Origin: Paratinospora sagittata
Lineage: Eukaryota; Streptophyta; Magnoliopsida; Ranunculales; Menispermaceae
NCBI GenBank assembly: GCA_035771175.1
Contig: CM069603.1
Span: 28,302,308-28,366,307, forward strand
Reading direction: 5' to 3'
Length of the DNA stretch: 64,000 bases
The translations under genes and the position numbers were made by a program. Shown in pieces: positions 1 to 11,519 of this stretch. Each line of letters begins with the position of its first letter. The stretch's first letter is position 1. A model generated the notes under the pieces. It saw only the letters and a program-made list of their open reading frames with translations, was not told the origin of the DNA and made no database searches.

Positions 1-345
1 AGGTCAAACTTCTCAAATAGATCTATAACCTACCAACCTGGCAATGAACTATGAACCTGGCTGATTTACATGCTAAGTTCACTATTGCCAGCAAGCTCTA
101 GAAAAAATAATATTATTAAGGGGCACTTGGGTTGTATTCAACCAGCAGATTGATGTGAGGAAGTGATAATCACTTGCATCACCTGTTTTGTTCATGGACT
201 TAAAAAATTGGGTTTAGAGGAGGTGTTGACTTTGGTGCTCTAAAATGATTACTGCAAGTAAGATCAAATATATATAGAGCCAGTTTTCCACTTTTCTTAT
301 TTATTTGGTTTTTGTAGATTAATTTTTCACATGAGAAGTACAGAA

Positions 346-380
346 AATAAAAATAAAAATAAATAAATAAATAAATAAAA
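346..380. repeat. (AAAT)n microsatellite
   Basis: Tandem AAAT/AAAAT units run almost unbroken. This is a simple-sequence repeat with no coding meaning. Confidence 0.85.
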
Positions 381-1293
381 GGATATTTGATCAAGAAGCT
401 TTTTATATGAAAGGGGTGTACTAGAAGTTCCAAAAAGCAAAAGGTAAAATGCTACTTCTGCTCACCGCATAAAGTAAATTACCATCTTCAATGGCTGTGG
501 TTCCATTCATGCAAAGCAATGGTGCGTTTTCCAGCACTTTATATATCAAACCATGTTGTTACCATGTGGCCCATTTTGTTCTAATTCCTCCTTTTAGATT
601 GTCTGGTTAAATATAGCTAATTAGCTGTAAGAATATTTATCTCTACTAATGCATTCCAAGAAGAGAAGCCAAAAGTATAAAGAAAATATATAAAATCATA
701 AAAAAATAATAATTAATAAATAAATAAATAATAGGAAAACCCATCAGCTCAATTATGTTAATTAGAATATGGAAATAAAAAATAAACAAATGAAAAAGAG
801 GTAATAAAAGGAAACTAAAATTAAAAAAAAAAAAATAGAAACAGTGGCTCTCTGTTAAATCCAAAAGCTAAGTTCACAAATTCTATTATATTAGAATAAG
901 GAATTGACTAACTACCCATACCCATCATACATATCAAATCCATACCCACAAACTTCACTTTTATGTTAATGGGTGCCATTGGTTCTTTTGCATCCTCCAT
1001 TGATGTGATCATAAAGCTTCATTAAAAAAAACAAAAAAACAAAAATGGAAGAAGTTTTCTCACCTCTTCCTGCCTTTGGCCCACAAAGCAGCATTGCATC
1101 ATCATCACCATTGAAGGTGGCTAAAAGATATATTATGTTGATTCTTGCAGAAAGGTTTCCTTCTTCTTCTTTCTTCTCCTATAATTAATTAGAAGCTTTA
1201 CTTTACAAAGTTCACCAATCTTGTGAGTAAGCCCAGGAGATTTCAAGTTGAAGATGTCAAATTGAAAAGGCAGTTTTCACCATCTTGTAATCT

Positions 1294-1317
1294 AAGAAGA
1301 AGAAGAAGAAGAAGAAA
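1294..1317. repeat. (GAA)n microsatellite
   Basis: About eight GAA units in a row, in otherwise unremarkable AT-rich DNA. Confidence 0.9.
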
Positions 1318-2846
1318 ACAAAAGGTGAGATTCGATTGTCACCTTCTGTTTTGCGGTCTTCCAAACTCGATGGCCCTCGTATTTCTGGAATCGTTTTAGT
1401 GGTAACAGAAACCACAAGAATGCATAAATTCCGTCCAGATTCAATGAATCTTTGACACTTTGTTTTCCATTCAAACTAGGTTTTATTTTTTTTTTAAAAC
1501 CTTTCCAGAACAAAGTACAATAATTAAATTAATAAATTGATAGATAAGGCCGAATTAATTTTTTCCACCTGGAAATTAAAATTTACTAATTTAGTCCCCC
1601 GTTGAAAACTTTCTATATATTTGTATGGTTTTAAATTCTGACAGTAAATATTTGTTTGTATTTAACCAGAATTATTAGTGAATATTTATGTTTTTAAGTG
1701 AAATTCGTAAAATAGACATTAGTCCCAATAAATTTTGGATTTATAATATGTATAATATTTTTAATTGAAAATAAGTTTAAAATACAAGTAATTTTTTGTA
1801 AACTTTTCATATATACTAGCCTTTATTTTTAAATTACTAAAGATAAAGTTTAAAAACAATATATATTGCAAATATTTGGAGCACTTATGACATATGTACT
1901 TATTTCCACCATTCTTCGAAAATTTGTTTTAGAATTAGTTTTTTTTTTTTAATATTTAACTTTAATTTTTAAAAAGGAGTAATTTAGTAATTTTATTAAC
2001 CATCCAACCTTCTTTCCACGCTTTTCTTTGTATTTTTTACTTTTTGAACTTACTTTTATTTACCATATATATATTTAACCTTTTTCATTTTTTAACTTTT
2101 TTACTATTCTTTACCTTTATTTTAATTTAATATTATTGTTATTAACTTTGTAATTATTTTTATTTAAATAATTAGTATTGATATTATAAGAGGTTATATA
2201 TTAATTTTAATTCTTGGATCTTCCCTGGAGTCTCCTTCCTACTTTATTGGCTTTGTGATATTTTTTTATTATATCTTTTTATTTGAATCATTCATAATAC
2301 TTTATTTTTCTCTATAACCACTCAATTTTAAATAATGAAAATATTTTATCCTTGAAAAAATTATTAAAATCTAAATTTTCAGTTTATAAGTATTAGAAAT
2401 CTTGTGGTCATATGTACAAGGTCATCTAAAAAATAGTAAGTGATTCTTTTTATGTTTAAAAGGTTTGCAAATATTGACCAAGTCACGAGGAAAAAAATAA
2501 AAATCATTAATGATATTATTATGTTAATGTTTGAACATTCATATAGGGAAATCAATTCCCACTAAAATTTTCAAATAAAAAAAGAAAAAAAAATTAAATG
2601 TTTTTTGAACACATGTAAAGACATCTTTACAACTATTAATAACCCCTTAGTGATCCTCACTTAGGTAGATTAGTCTCTATATTGCATGTAAGTTGACGAA
2701 AACACCACCTAAATTTTTAAAAATAATCAAAATGAAAGAAGTTGTATAATAAAAAATATATTATAAATTAGAGCAAGACAAAAAAAAGATTGAACTATCT
2801 TCTCGTTCCTCCCTCTCTTTGTTCCTCCCTCTCTTTGTTTTTTCGT

Positions 2847-2861
2847 AAAAAAGGAACAAAA
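2847..2861 (-). terminator. RNA polymerase III terminator of the tRNA-Cys-like gene
   Basis: On the minus strand, a T4 run (2858-2861) begins 9 bases after the tRNA 3' end and a T6 run (2847-2852) follows. This is the usual Pol III stop signal for plant tRNA genes. Confidence 0.7.
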
Positions 2862-2870
2862 TTAGTGAAA

Positions 2871-2942
2871 AGGGCCCAATCAGGTTCGAACCGATGACCT
2901 CTTGATCTGCAATCAAATGCTCTACTACGGAGCTATGGACCC
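2871..2942 (-). tRNA. tRNA-Cys (GCA)-like gene, possibly decaying
   Basis: The minus strand folds as a 72-base cloverleaf. The acceptor stem GGGTCCA pairs with TGGGCCC, with one G-T pair. The D-stem is GCTC/GAGC. The anticodon stem TTTGA/TCAAG encloses loop TTGCAGA with anticodon GCA. The T-stem ATCGG/CTGAT closes loop TTCGAAC, and the discriminator base is U, as expected for tRNA-Cys. The second T-stem pair looks like a compensated change (T-A where plant tRNA-Cys usually has C-G). Upstream lie CAA motifs typical of plant tRNA genes, and T runs lie downstream. The odd part is the D-loop, CGTAGTA, where plants usually have AGTGGTA: A14 is C, and the first of the conserved GG pair is A. Both positions make tertiary contacts, so the gene may be a pseudogene. 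No intron. Confidence 0.85.
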
Positions 2943-3986
2943 ATTGTTTGTTTTTGTTACCTATCCATATTTTGATAATAAAGATTTGTGCTTAGCAAAA
3001 AAAATAAAAAAATAAAATATTTGCAAGGAAGGAAGCAAAGTGGACTAGGATATCATCTACATTGGAAATCAGGGCATTGGGATTTCCCTAAAAAAGTAAA
3101 CGAGGTCTGACCTTGAAGCTCATGTATCGTTAGTATCACCTCGATCTTTCGATTGTTTTCACGTGGCAATATCTCTCGTTTCAAACGATGTGGTTTACCA
3201 CTACTCCACTTGATACCGAACTTCGTAAAATTTGTAATGGAGACGTGATAGCAGCAAGGTTCGTATCGTGTCGATGCCGTAAGGACTTAGGTTTTCGTAG
3301 AGCTTTCAACGTTTTCGCTTTTGTCGGGTCACCGTCCGCATTCCCTCAAGTGGGACCTTCGTCTCTCCTTGCCGTCTAATATGGATTTCACGGACGTGGA
3401 AGCTTTGACCCATCATCATCATCTGCGGCTCTTAATTTCCCTTCACATTTACAGGCCCTTTTGTTTTCAAACTAAGTTTTTTTTTTTTTTTTTAAAGACG
3501 GCATCTATATTGTGCCTATACCAGCAAAAAATGAAATTTGACTTTAAAGAATAGTGAAGTTATTAATTTAATTACTTTGAATTAGCATGTAAATTGAAAA
3601 AGATCATATTAGCTAAAAAAATATCTTGCATTGGTGGGGCTACAAGTACTTTAGGTGCCTTAAAGACTCACGGTGCTTGTTTATTTTTTTAGCATCATTC
3701 CGTGGGTTACTATACCAGAGGTTATTAAAAAAAAAAATAATTAATAAAAAATATTTTTTAAATATATTTTAATAATATTATCTTTGAAAGTTGTTAACTT
3801 TCTATAAATTATCCAATAATATATGATGCGAAATAATTCAACATCTGTTCAAGACTCAATAAAGTTTTTGAAAAGTGTGTTAATAAAATATAGAGTCTGA
3901 TTTTTTTTATTTTTTTTATTTTTATGTCAAGACATAAGCTTATGTATTAAATGATCAAGTAAAAAAGCAAGGTGGAAGCTCTCCAT
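2943..3986. other. Intergenic DNA, nothing recognised
   Basis: The first bases on the minus-strand side (2943-2960) hold the CAA-rich 5' flank of the tRNA. The 3060-3420 part is less AT-rich than its surroundings and contains a CACGTGG box near 3161, but its short open frames (for example 3188-3379) match nothing I recognise. The rest is poly-T-rich AT DNA. Confidence 0.5.
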
Positions 3987-4190
3987 TCAGGAGTTACCCC
4001 ATACACGATTCGAACCAGACTCAAAAGCTTTCTTAGCTAAAACATGGGCCAGAATATTCTTACGGCCTGGGACTATGAAAGAAATGAATGTCACGTCTCT
4101 TATCACAAGAACGTCCTGACACAGGAGAGAAATATTAATTGCTCCTACCGAGGGAAGGTCTCCTCCACCTAATACAACCCGAATAACTAG
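3987..4190 (-). pseudogene. LINE-type RNase H domain fragment
   Basis: The minus strand is open for 67 codons between stops. It ends in a segment reading VPGRKNILAHVLAKKAFE, preceded by a hydrophobic run TFISF. This matches the C-terminal part of the RNase H domain found in plant non-LTR (LINE) retrotransposons, where the consensus is roughly R..N..AH.LAK.A. The fragment lacks the catalytic Asp/Glu residues of the domain's first half, has no start codon and sits alone, so it is a dead remnant. The call rests only on this motif, and a related host RNase H-like protein remnant is possible. Confidence 0.5.
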
Positions 4191-4918
4191 CTAGGAGGGA
4201 GTCAGGTTGAGATAACAATTTATGATAACGCACATTTAATGTATTCAGACTAAATCAATATTTAAATTTAGATACAATATTTTTATAAAAACCCAAATCT
4301 AATTAAAATAATTGGGTTGCCTATTTTACTTAGGTTTGGAAAATATAAGTTATAATTACTACAAGCAAAAATATAAGGTTGTGATTAATTGAAGATTCAA
4401 AAATAGTTTTTAAGCAATGACTTTTAATTGTTTCTTGAAAATGAGTTACTCTTTAAATTTTTATCAAAGAAACCACTTTAAGATTTTATTCAACCAAACA
4501 CTTATCCTCTATTTTTTTCTACTGTTTTGATTTTAAAAATAGAAAATGCAATTTAAATCATGTACCAAACGTTATCTAAGATTTACAAAAGCAAAACATA
4601 AACAATACTACTCAAATTTTTCATCATGACTAACATTTCACGTTCATTTGTATAAAATTCATGAAGATATAATAAAATTAACAATTTTATCATCATCGAA
4701 ACTAACTAATTATGCCTAGATTTTTATAAATGTTTGCCAAGAGCATAATCAGATTTCAAGTTTGGGCACAAGGTCTTTGTTCAAATCTAGCCATAAGTTT
4801 TAACAGTATAAGAATTGAAAAACAATAATTGCACCTAAATCCTTTGTTTTTCATTTGGAATATTATTTATTGGCCCCAATAGTTAGGAATGACTCAAAAA
4901 ATAGTTTCAGACAATATT
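4191..4918. other. Host DNA left of the Tat insertion, with repeat segment A
   Basis: AT-rich DNA without a gene. About 4668-4769 resembles 25017-25114 in the same orientation; both read roughly TATAAATGTTTGCC followed by an AGAG and a GATTTCAA block. This is segment A of the proposed ancient A-B-A'-B' duplication. Position 4919-4923 (ATTTC) is the left target duplication of the Tat element. Confidence 0.5.
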
Positions 4919-4923
4919 ATTTC

Positions 4924-5746
4924 TGTTGGTGCAAGATTTGACCAACATTAGTAAATGATGAGATTGAGGGAATGTGTTGAGCTAGAACCCACGTAGATGA
5001 TGATTTGATTGCCTGAGACTTCTGACCTGAGAGGAAAAGGAAAGGAATAGGCTATTGTAAGGAACACCCGTGTGGTGTTGCCTAAAGACCCTCCGATGTT
5101 TAAGTTAGTTCAAAACTTCATCGGGTAAGTAGTACTGAACTGGGTGAATAATAACATACCTTCCCCCTTAGGGGTAATGAGTTTTTATAGAGAGTTGGGT
5201 CCTTGGCCATAGTAGTTGTGTTGTAGTCAAATTAGAAAAGCCTGGAGGCTTCCTAGCCGGATCAGGAGTACTTAGTACCCTCCTGGTCGAATTAGGAGAG
5301 CTAAGTAACCTCTTAGTTGGACTGGGAGAGCTTTGTAGCATTATCATACTCAGATAAGGAGTAATTCTCAAACTTGTCGCAGTTGATCTCGTCTTGTCCT
5401 TATCCAAACTCATGCTCAGTGTTTATCTGTTAAGTAGTTGGAGAACTCATCGGCTCGGTATGCCCATCTGGTCCGTTGTTATGTCGTTGTTGTTTGTAGG
5501 CAAGCAGATAGTCCTTATAAGAGGTCTATACTTCCAGGTTGGTAGGTCTAGGATCACCTGAGCTGGTGTTGTTACTTTACAATCTCCATTCAACAAGGTC
5601 AGTGGCCTATGCTTCAGGTCGGTATCTGAGACTCATTATACTGGTACTGTATCATGTCGAGCTGGATTCCTCAGGTATTAGTTGATCCAGTCGTCTTGGC
5701 AGGTGATGTGTCATCTAGCTCGGTATGCTGAGAAAGCAGTCCAACA
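4924..5746 (-). repeat. 3' LTR of the Tat element
   Basis: 823 bp from TGTTGGTGC to CCAACA, similar along most of its length to 20901-21627. It carries about 100 bp more than the 5' LTR, for example the block around 4955-5010. On the minus strand a TATA-like CTATAAAAAC lies at 5181-5190. The polypurine tract abuts its right side, which fixes it as the 3' copy. Confidence 0.9.
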
Positions 5747-5760
5747 TCTACCCCCCAGGC
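5747..5760 (-). other. Polypurine tract of the Tat element
   Basis: On the minus strand the bases directly before the 3' LTR read GCCTGGGGGGTAGA. A G-rich purine run touching the LTR is the primer for plus-strand DNA synthesis. Its place here proves the element's orientation. Confidence 0.85.
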
Positions 5761-5970
5761 TTCAATTGGACTTGTTAGATTGGAGCCTCCGAGCTGTGTG
5801 GTGTTGCTACCAAGTTGACCAATTGTCGTCTGTAATGCTTCGTGGCGTGAGCTAACATGTGTCGTCATCACAGCTGGTGCACATCGTGCACGTCTTCACA
5901 TTTTGCAATCATACGTCGTTGAATCTTCATCGAGATACGAGTCACATTAATTACTACCCCGAGGGGCTCA

Positions 5971-5980
5971 CTATATATAG
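5971..5980 (+). promoter_or_regulatory. TATA-like box upstream of the antisense ORF
   Basis: CTATATATAG lies about 100 bp before the likely ATG (6080) of the plus-strand ORF and outside the LTR. It is the right kind of element at the right place for an own promoter, but there is no other evidence of transcription. Confidence 0.3.
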
Positions 5981-6079
5981 TGGGTCCGTCATTTTGCTCT
6001 GTACTTGTATTCTAATCATCACCATGCTCGGAAATCTTTATTCCTTAGCTCGGTACTTTGTGGATTTGTAGAATATTTT

Positions 6080-8502
6080 ATGGCAGACCCTATATTAAGT
6101 ACCGACCAGATAGGTGAAACTACCGAGGAGTTTAGTTGCATCCTCGAGGATTTATTCCCTGGAAAAAGGGAGCCTCAACATGAGGTCGGCACTGATCAAT
6201 AGGTTAGTGACTAAGGGGGGCCTCGAGAAGAGGTCGGCACCGATCAATAGGTCAGTGATCCACCCTAAACAGAACCCTTAGCTATTAGTGACTCTAAGGA
6301 AGATTTCGAGGAGGATGAAGGCGAAGAAGAGGGAGATTCAGGCAGTGGGAAACCCAAAAAAGGAGAATAGGGTTTCGAGGAGGATGGAGGTGAGGAAGAG
6401 GGAGAATTTGGTGGTAGGTAACCCGAAAAAGGAGAAGAGGGTTCCGATGAGGGCTCTGACAAGGGTTTTGAGGATGAATCGGAGATCGGTAGGGAGCAAG
6501 AGGTACCAGATGTACCTCCGTTGTGCCTAAGCCGTTCCGGGTCGGTGCTCAGTACTACCAAGCCAAGCACCTCGGGTAGGCCCCCCATGGCGGAGAGCTT
6601 TACGACTAGCAGGTTGTTCACTGCCGACCTTCTCCCGCCGAGAATAAAATACTGGTACCTTGTTTACTTGAGAAAGGTGCTCAACATTCCCTGTACTATT
6701 CAACTGAGAACACCAGGGCCTGGAGATCGTCCGAGCTGTCCTCGGGAGGGTGAGGTTGCCTTGTATACTCACACCTTTCGAGATGGGTTGAAGCTTTCGA
6801 TCCAAGCCTCGTTGTGTCGGATGCTTGTCGCATTGAAGCTCGCACCCGCTCAGCTCAATCCCAAAGTTAGGCACCTGATTTTGAGTTGTTTGGTACTATG
6901 GGATGAGCAAAAATGGCCTAAGTTCACTCCAGAGGAGTTTAAATGGGCTTACACACTAAAGTCCCACCCAAATTGTAAAGGATGGTACTATGCATCCACG
7001 CACCAAGGGCAGAAAGGGGGTCCTGTCATCACTAAGAACCTCTCTTCGAACAAGACTTGGAAAGACACCTAGTTCTTCATGTTTGGGGCTTGGTTGGAGG
7101 TTCCCGGGGTGCCGACCAGATTCGTTGAACCAGGTACCGAGCTCTTTCCCCATTTACCATTTGCCTTTTGTTTAGGTCGATAGTATTGTGCTTGATACTA
7201 ACTTTTTCTGCTCTGTTGTACTTCACACAAGCCATTGGGGAGTGCCGAAGAAAGGTGAGCACGACATCTCACAGATTCGTGCTATTTGAGTTGTTCCTGA
7301 GAGGAATCGAGATCGAAACTTTATTCTTGTCCCTGACAGACTACACCGAGCTAGTGTAATTGAGAAAGTTGTTCTCTTCTCCGTGCGTAAGTTTTTGTTC
7401 AGTTTTTGTATGGTTGATTGTGTATCTTGTTCCGAGCTTACTTAAGCGCATTTTGTCCATAGGCTTCGAGAAGCCAGAAATCGACCCCTACAAGAAGAAG
7501 AAGAAGAAGAAGATGGCACCGAAGAAGACCAGCAAGTTCACCATCAACCTTTCTCTCATGAAGGAGATGGCATCTGAACGTGTTGTTGTCGAGACGCTTG
7601 GTAGTAGTGGGAGGAATAAGACTTTGGCGTTGAAAACCTCCAAGCTTGATGGCTCCACACCCAACCACTGATCGTCCTGCACCTCCTCATCAAGTCGAGG
7701 GAGTGCCAAAGAACAAGGGGAAGGCTCCAGCCATGACTCCTACTAGACTAGAGCAGTCTAAGAAAAGAGCTCGTCAGGAGGACGAGGACGAGATCGTCTT
7801 CAAGGTCGGCGGTACCGAGCTGACGTATGCTGGCTTTGGGGTTGCCATTCCAAGGTCAAAAACATGTCCATGACTACCTCGGTGACATTGTGATGAAGAT
7901 GGCCCTGGTGAGTGCAAGTTTAATTTTTTACTTCTATTTTAGTATGCTCGGTATTTTGACACATTCATGTTTTGCAGGGAACAACTCAGGTCATCCTTGC
8001 CTTGCGCCAGGTTAAGGAAAAACAAGTCAATTATGAATCCAAGATGATGGTCATGAACATTCGAGTTCACCAAGCCAAGGCTGAAACGAGGGAAGCCAAG
8101 GCTGAGCAGGACGCTAAGGTTGCTGAGCTAAAGATCCTTTAGACCAGACTGAGGAAGACAGAGGAGTTGGCCAAGATGCAGGCTGAGATGATAGAAAGTC
8201 TGAAAGCCGAGCATCAGCAAGAAAAAGAAAGAGCAACACAAGTTGTAAAAGAGTACAAGGCCTTCTTTGAGTTGGAAGAGCACATAAACCGCCAGAGCAT
8301 AAAGGCTATGACGTCCTACCGAGTTGATCTGGAGGCCTATTTTGAAGACTTTGTAGATTTCAAGGCTTTTGATGCCCGGCTCAAAGAAGAGGGCAATGTG
8401 GAGGGCGGTAAAGTCGAGGGTGCCGAGAAGGGAGAGTTGCCTACCGAGGAGGGCGATACCTTGGAGAAGCCCGTCCATATTGCTTTCGAGGAGCGCCCAT
8501 AG
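6080..8502 (+). pseudogene. Antisense extra ORF (aORF) of the Tat element, broken
   Basis: Runs against gag-pol, between integrase and the 3' LTR. The likely ATG at 6080, an acidic low-complexity part (6300-6500, rich in Glu/Gly/Asp) and a folded part at 6521-7072 all share one frame, interrupted by stops (6200, about 6370, about 6418, 7070). The folded part contains EVALYTHTFRDGL, QLNPKV, KGWYYAS and SNKTWKDT. This pattern fits the plant domain annotated as putative gypsy-type transposon protein (Pfam Transposase_28), which many Tat-lineage antisense ORFs carry. Frames shift later, probably across introns. A basic segment starts at about 7513 (MAPKKTSKFT), and 8008-8500 is a Glu/Lys-rich coiled coil with an acidic tail, the usual C-terminal part. 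Stop at 8500. Function of this protein is unknown even in intact elements. Domain name from recall; gene structure inferred. Confidence 0.75.
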
Positions 8503-9079
8503 GTCGGTGGTGATGATGATGAGGATGTTCCAAGCTTGGCTCACCTCCTAGGTCATGCTAGTGGTCGGGATCCCACTCCGTAGACTCTAGGCTTCTTGTT
8601 ATATTGTTTTAGGCTTGCATGCCTCCTACTCACTTTCTTATCTAGCTCTGTACTCTTTTTTCAATATCAATATAAACTTTATTTTGCTTCATTTGTTCAC
8701 CTATGTCTTTGTATTTTATTGAAATGTTTCCAAGTGTTAGTTGTTTTGCCCTTAGTATTGGTGAGGTCGGTGTCGCCGAGCTAAGCACCCTACATCATAC
8801 CGAACTCCCATATACACTTAGGAAAATTCCTAAGTACGCGTTCGCTCAATTCGGCACCATTACAGGATGATAGGTTCTCGGTCGGTAGGTCGGTAGCATT
8901 ATTTAAGTATTACTGAGCTCCTACATTATCCTTAGGAGAAATCCCAAGAAAACCACGTCTCAGCTCAGTACTTAAGGAGAAATTTGTCTTATTTTGTTTT
9001 CTTGGTCAGTGGGCTAGTGAACTAATTAGTTTGTTTTTAAACTTCTCGGTTGGGACTGCCCAACCCCCCAAGGCACTTT
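8503..9079 (+). other. 3' region of the antisense ORF and Tat 3' spacer
   Basis: No gene. Around 8662-8680 the plus strand has an AT-rich AATATAAA-like motif that could serve as a polyadenylation signal for the antisense transcript. From 8780 on there are short related blocks (CTTAGGA..AATTCC and ACATTATCCTTAGGA) that look like decayed tandem units. 9075-9079 (ACTTT) is the left target duplication of the next solo LTR. Confidence 0.45.
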
Positions 9080-11201
9080 TGTAATGACCCACACTCACGT
9101 ATGATGTCATGATGATGTAGAATGCCCAACTCTAGGTGTTTGTGTATGTATTTGATGTGTATTATACTCGTATTTTGTGCATATATAAAGTATTTATGTG
9201 TATTTTTCATGTTTATTATGTTATTAATGTGTTTGGGTAAATGAAAATGCACCTAAATATTAATTTTCCTATTTTTGGGTTGTAGAAGCGCGCTCCTTAA
9301 GGGGAAAAGTGCGCTCCTTGCATAATTTTTCAGGAAGATGTAGAAGTGCGCTCCTTTGAGTCAAACCGAGAGCAGTTTCTCAGAAAATAGGCTGAGAAGC
9401 GCGCTTTCTCGAGTCTGGGTAAATTTTTTTAAAATTTTGCTATGGGGGCCCAACGTGTATATTTAAGCAATTCCCTCATTTTCTTACTCATTTTTGTCAC
9501 TTTTAGCTAGAAGAAGAGGAGAGAAGAGAGGAGAGGAAAATATTGAGGGATTTTGGTGATTTGGGAGCTAGGGTTGGTGGAATTTGCTCCGAAGGTAAGG
9601 TTTCTACCCCCATTTTCGTCATATTTATGCTTCTTGGTGCGATTTCTAGCATTAGATTGATGTTTTGATGACATGAATGAGTGTTTTTCTGGTGTAAAGT
9701 TAGTGTTTCGAGATTTGTAAACCCTAACCTAGCAATCTTAAGTTTGAGTTCCATTAATTATAGTATTTTTACATGCTTTAATGGTGGTTTTTCATGGAAT
9801 TGATGAGCTTGGATTGTATAATTGATTCAATCATGCATGTGGGTTTCAATGGAAACCCTTGTAATTTTAATGTGTATATAGTGTTTCTAATTCAATTATG
9901 GGTGGATTAGATGTGATTAGAGTTGAATTGTAGAGAATTGGTGTTGAGTGCATGATTGTAGGAATTTGGGGATTTTATGAAATTTGTGCAATTGGCCTTG
10001 GTTGGGCTTGGAATTGATCTATATTGTGTGAATTTTATTCATTTTAGGTCATTGTGAATTGATTGGCCAATTTGAGGGATTTTGGCTTGGTTAATTGGCT
10101 AGTGGTTGGTTATGAGTATTTCTCACTTATTTCTCCATTTATGGCATTGTATTTATATGAAATTGAATTGTTGAATGATATGCATCCTATTATGTATGTG
10201 CATTGTGTTTATGATCATGAACATGGATTTTTATGCATTAGATTGCCTTAGATATTTTAGATTAAATACCTTGGCTTTGATTTGTCTTTCCACTTACTTG
10301 TTCTTTAGGAAAATGCGTTCCCAGAGTCACTTGGATAAGTGCTTTGTGGAAAAGGCTTTCTGCTACTGAGGAACGTAAGGGTGGAAGAATTTATGATGGA
10401 TAATGCGCTGGTCTACACTCATAGCGCAATAGGGGAAGTGTAGGCATGTGTTATCCTGGCGGGACCTCCTGTTGAGGCTTTTTCTGCATACTTTTTATGA
10501 AAATGATGACAATTCTTATGATTAGTTTGGAAGCATGTATAATATACTTCATTGATGCATTTGTGTTTATAAATGTTATTTCAACTACATACATGTTTTA
10601 TAAATGCATTTGTGGAGATTAATGTGAGAATTATTCATTGAGCTAGTTGTGCTCACCCATTTTCCCCTATTTTCTCAAGTTCGGATCCGAAAGGGAAGGG
10701 CAAGACTTGATCGATTTCGATGGCCTTCTTCTCCTTCTTTTGGATATAGGTTTTGTTGGGAACTTGAGAGTATATAGTTTTGGTTTACTTTGATTTATTT
10801 TGTTTTTCTGGAACTTGTATATAATTATCACAAGTATATATGTAAATATCAGTTGAAATATATATATATATATGTAAATATTACATAGATGTGTCGGTTG
10901 TAGATGGACTGTATATGACTAACTTTGATTGATAGACTTTTGTGTGAGTTCAGGTGGATTTTATGTTAGATGTTGAACCATGTGTATACAGGATTGATAT
11001 GATCTTCTCATATTTTTGGATGGTGGATTTCGAATTTTAGTTCAATTAGTTCTGTCATGTACGGGTTGTATATTGCATACATTCAGGTATTTGTTTAGGT
11101 ATTTCCAAAGGAGGCTTATTAGTGCCTCAGGTTTTGTCCTGGAGTGACATTACCTAGGGTATTGTGTTGGTCGTGACGGCACCCGGTGAGGGGTCGCAAC
11201 A
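9080..11201 (+). mobile_element. Solo LTR, Gypsy type (TGTAATGACCC...GCAACA)
   Basis: 2122 bp with TG...CA ends and a perfect target duplication ACTTT (9075-9079 and 11202-11206). It interrupts the 3' spacer of the Tat element. There is no coding sequence. Its 3' third has GCTCACCC(A/C)TTTTCCCC followed by a purine-rich GAAAGGGAAGGG block, as in the LTRs at 22361 and 47725, so these are related families. A cluster of GCGCGCTCC motifs lies at 9285-9412. Confidence 0.9.
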
Positions 11202-11519
11202 ACTTTGGACCTAAGTCCTCTTCTCGGTGGTTGGCATCTCTGCTGCCCCCCTCTTCTTGGTGATACCGACTTCCGAAGGTAGTATCCCAAGGCACTTTCG
11301 GCTATGTCATCTTCTCAGTAGGTACCTAGTTGACGCAGGGTATCCCCAAGGCATTCTAGGGCTATAACCCTTTTTCTCGATGGCCTTTGACCTGGTCGGT
11401 AGCTCCAAGACACTGTAGTATTTGCAGCTTTCGAACTGTAGACTTGTAGAAATGTAGAGAAAAGAGTTCTTTATTGATGTAGATAAACTATAAGTTGACA
11501 ATCAATGTAAAAAAATCGA
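11202..11519 (-). repeat. Degenerate tandem repeats in the Tat 3' spacer
   Basis: Units of roughly 60-90 bp share the pattern TCTCGGTGG ... TATCCCAAGGCACTTTCGGCTAT. They appear at about 9045-9079 (before the solo LTR), 11219-11300, 11306-11370 and 11371-11420. Tat-lineage elements are known for tandem repeats between pol and 3' LTR. Confidence 0.55.

Larger units (their letters stand above)
1..2846. other. AT-rich intergenic DNA, no gene recognised
   Basis: No open frame here resembles a known protein. The stretch is AT-rich, with runs of A and T and short microsatellites (an AAAT run near 346-380, another near 714-733, and a GAA run at 1294-1317). Two short open frames were considered and rejected (see the rejected list). 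There are no LTR ends and no transposase-like sequence that I can see. It probably represents ordinary intergenic host DNA, perhaps with decayed repeats that cannot be recognised by eye. Confidence 0.6.

Noticed and set aside
421..558. Minus-strand open frame of 45 codons with LLCMNGTTAIEDGNLLYA
   Set aside because: It looks slightly protein-like, but has no start before its middle, no neighbours and no recognised family. Too weak to annotate.
1045..1188. Plus-strand ATG frame of 47 codons (MEEVFSPLPAFGPQSS...)
   Set aside because: Plausible start context and a sensible composition, but short, without similarity I can name and without any further exon.
3188..3554. Two overlapping short open frames in a less AT-rich patch
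   Set aside because: No similarity, no plausible gene structure.
6265..6621. Ser/Pro-rich open frame on the minus strand
   Set aside because: It is the shadow of the acidic low-complexity part of the antisense ORF, and GAG/GGA repeats keep it open.
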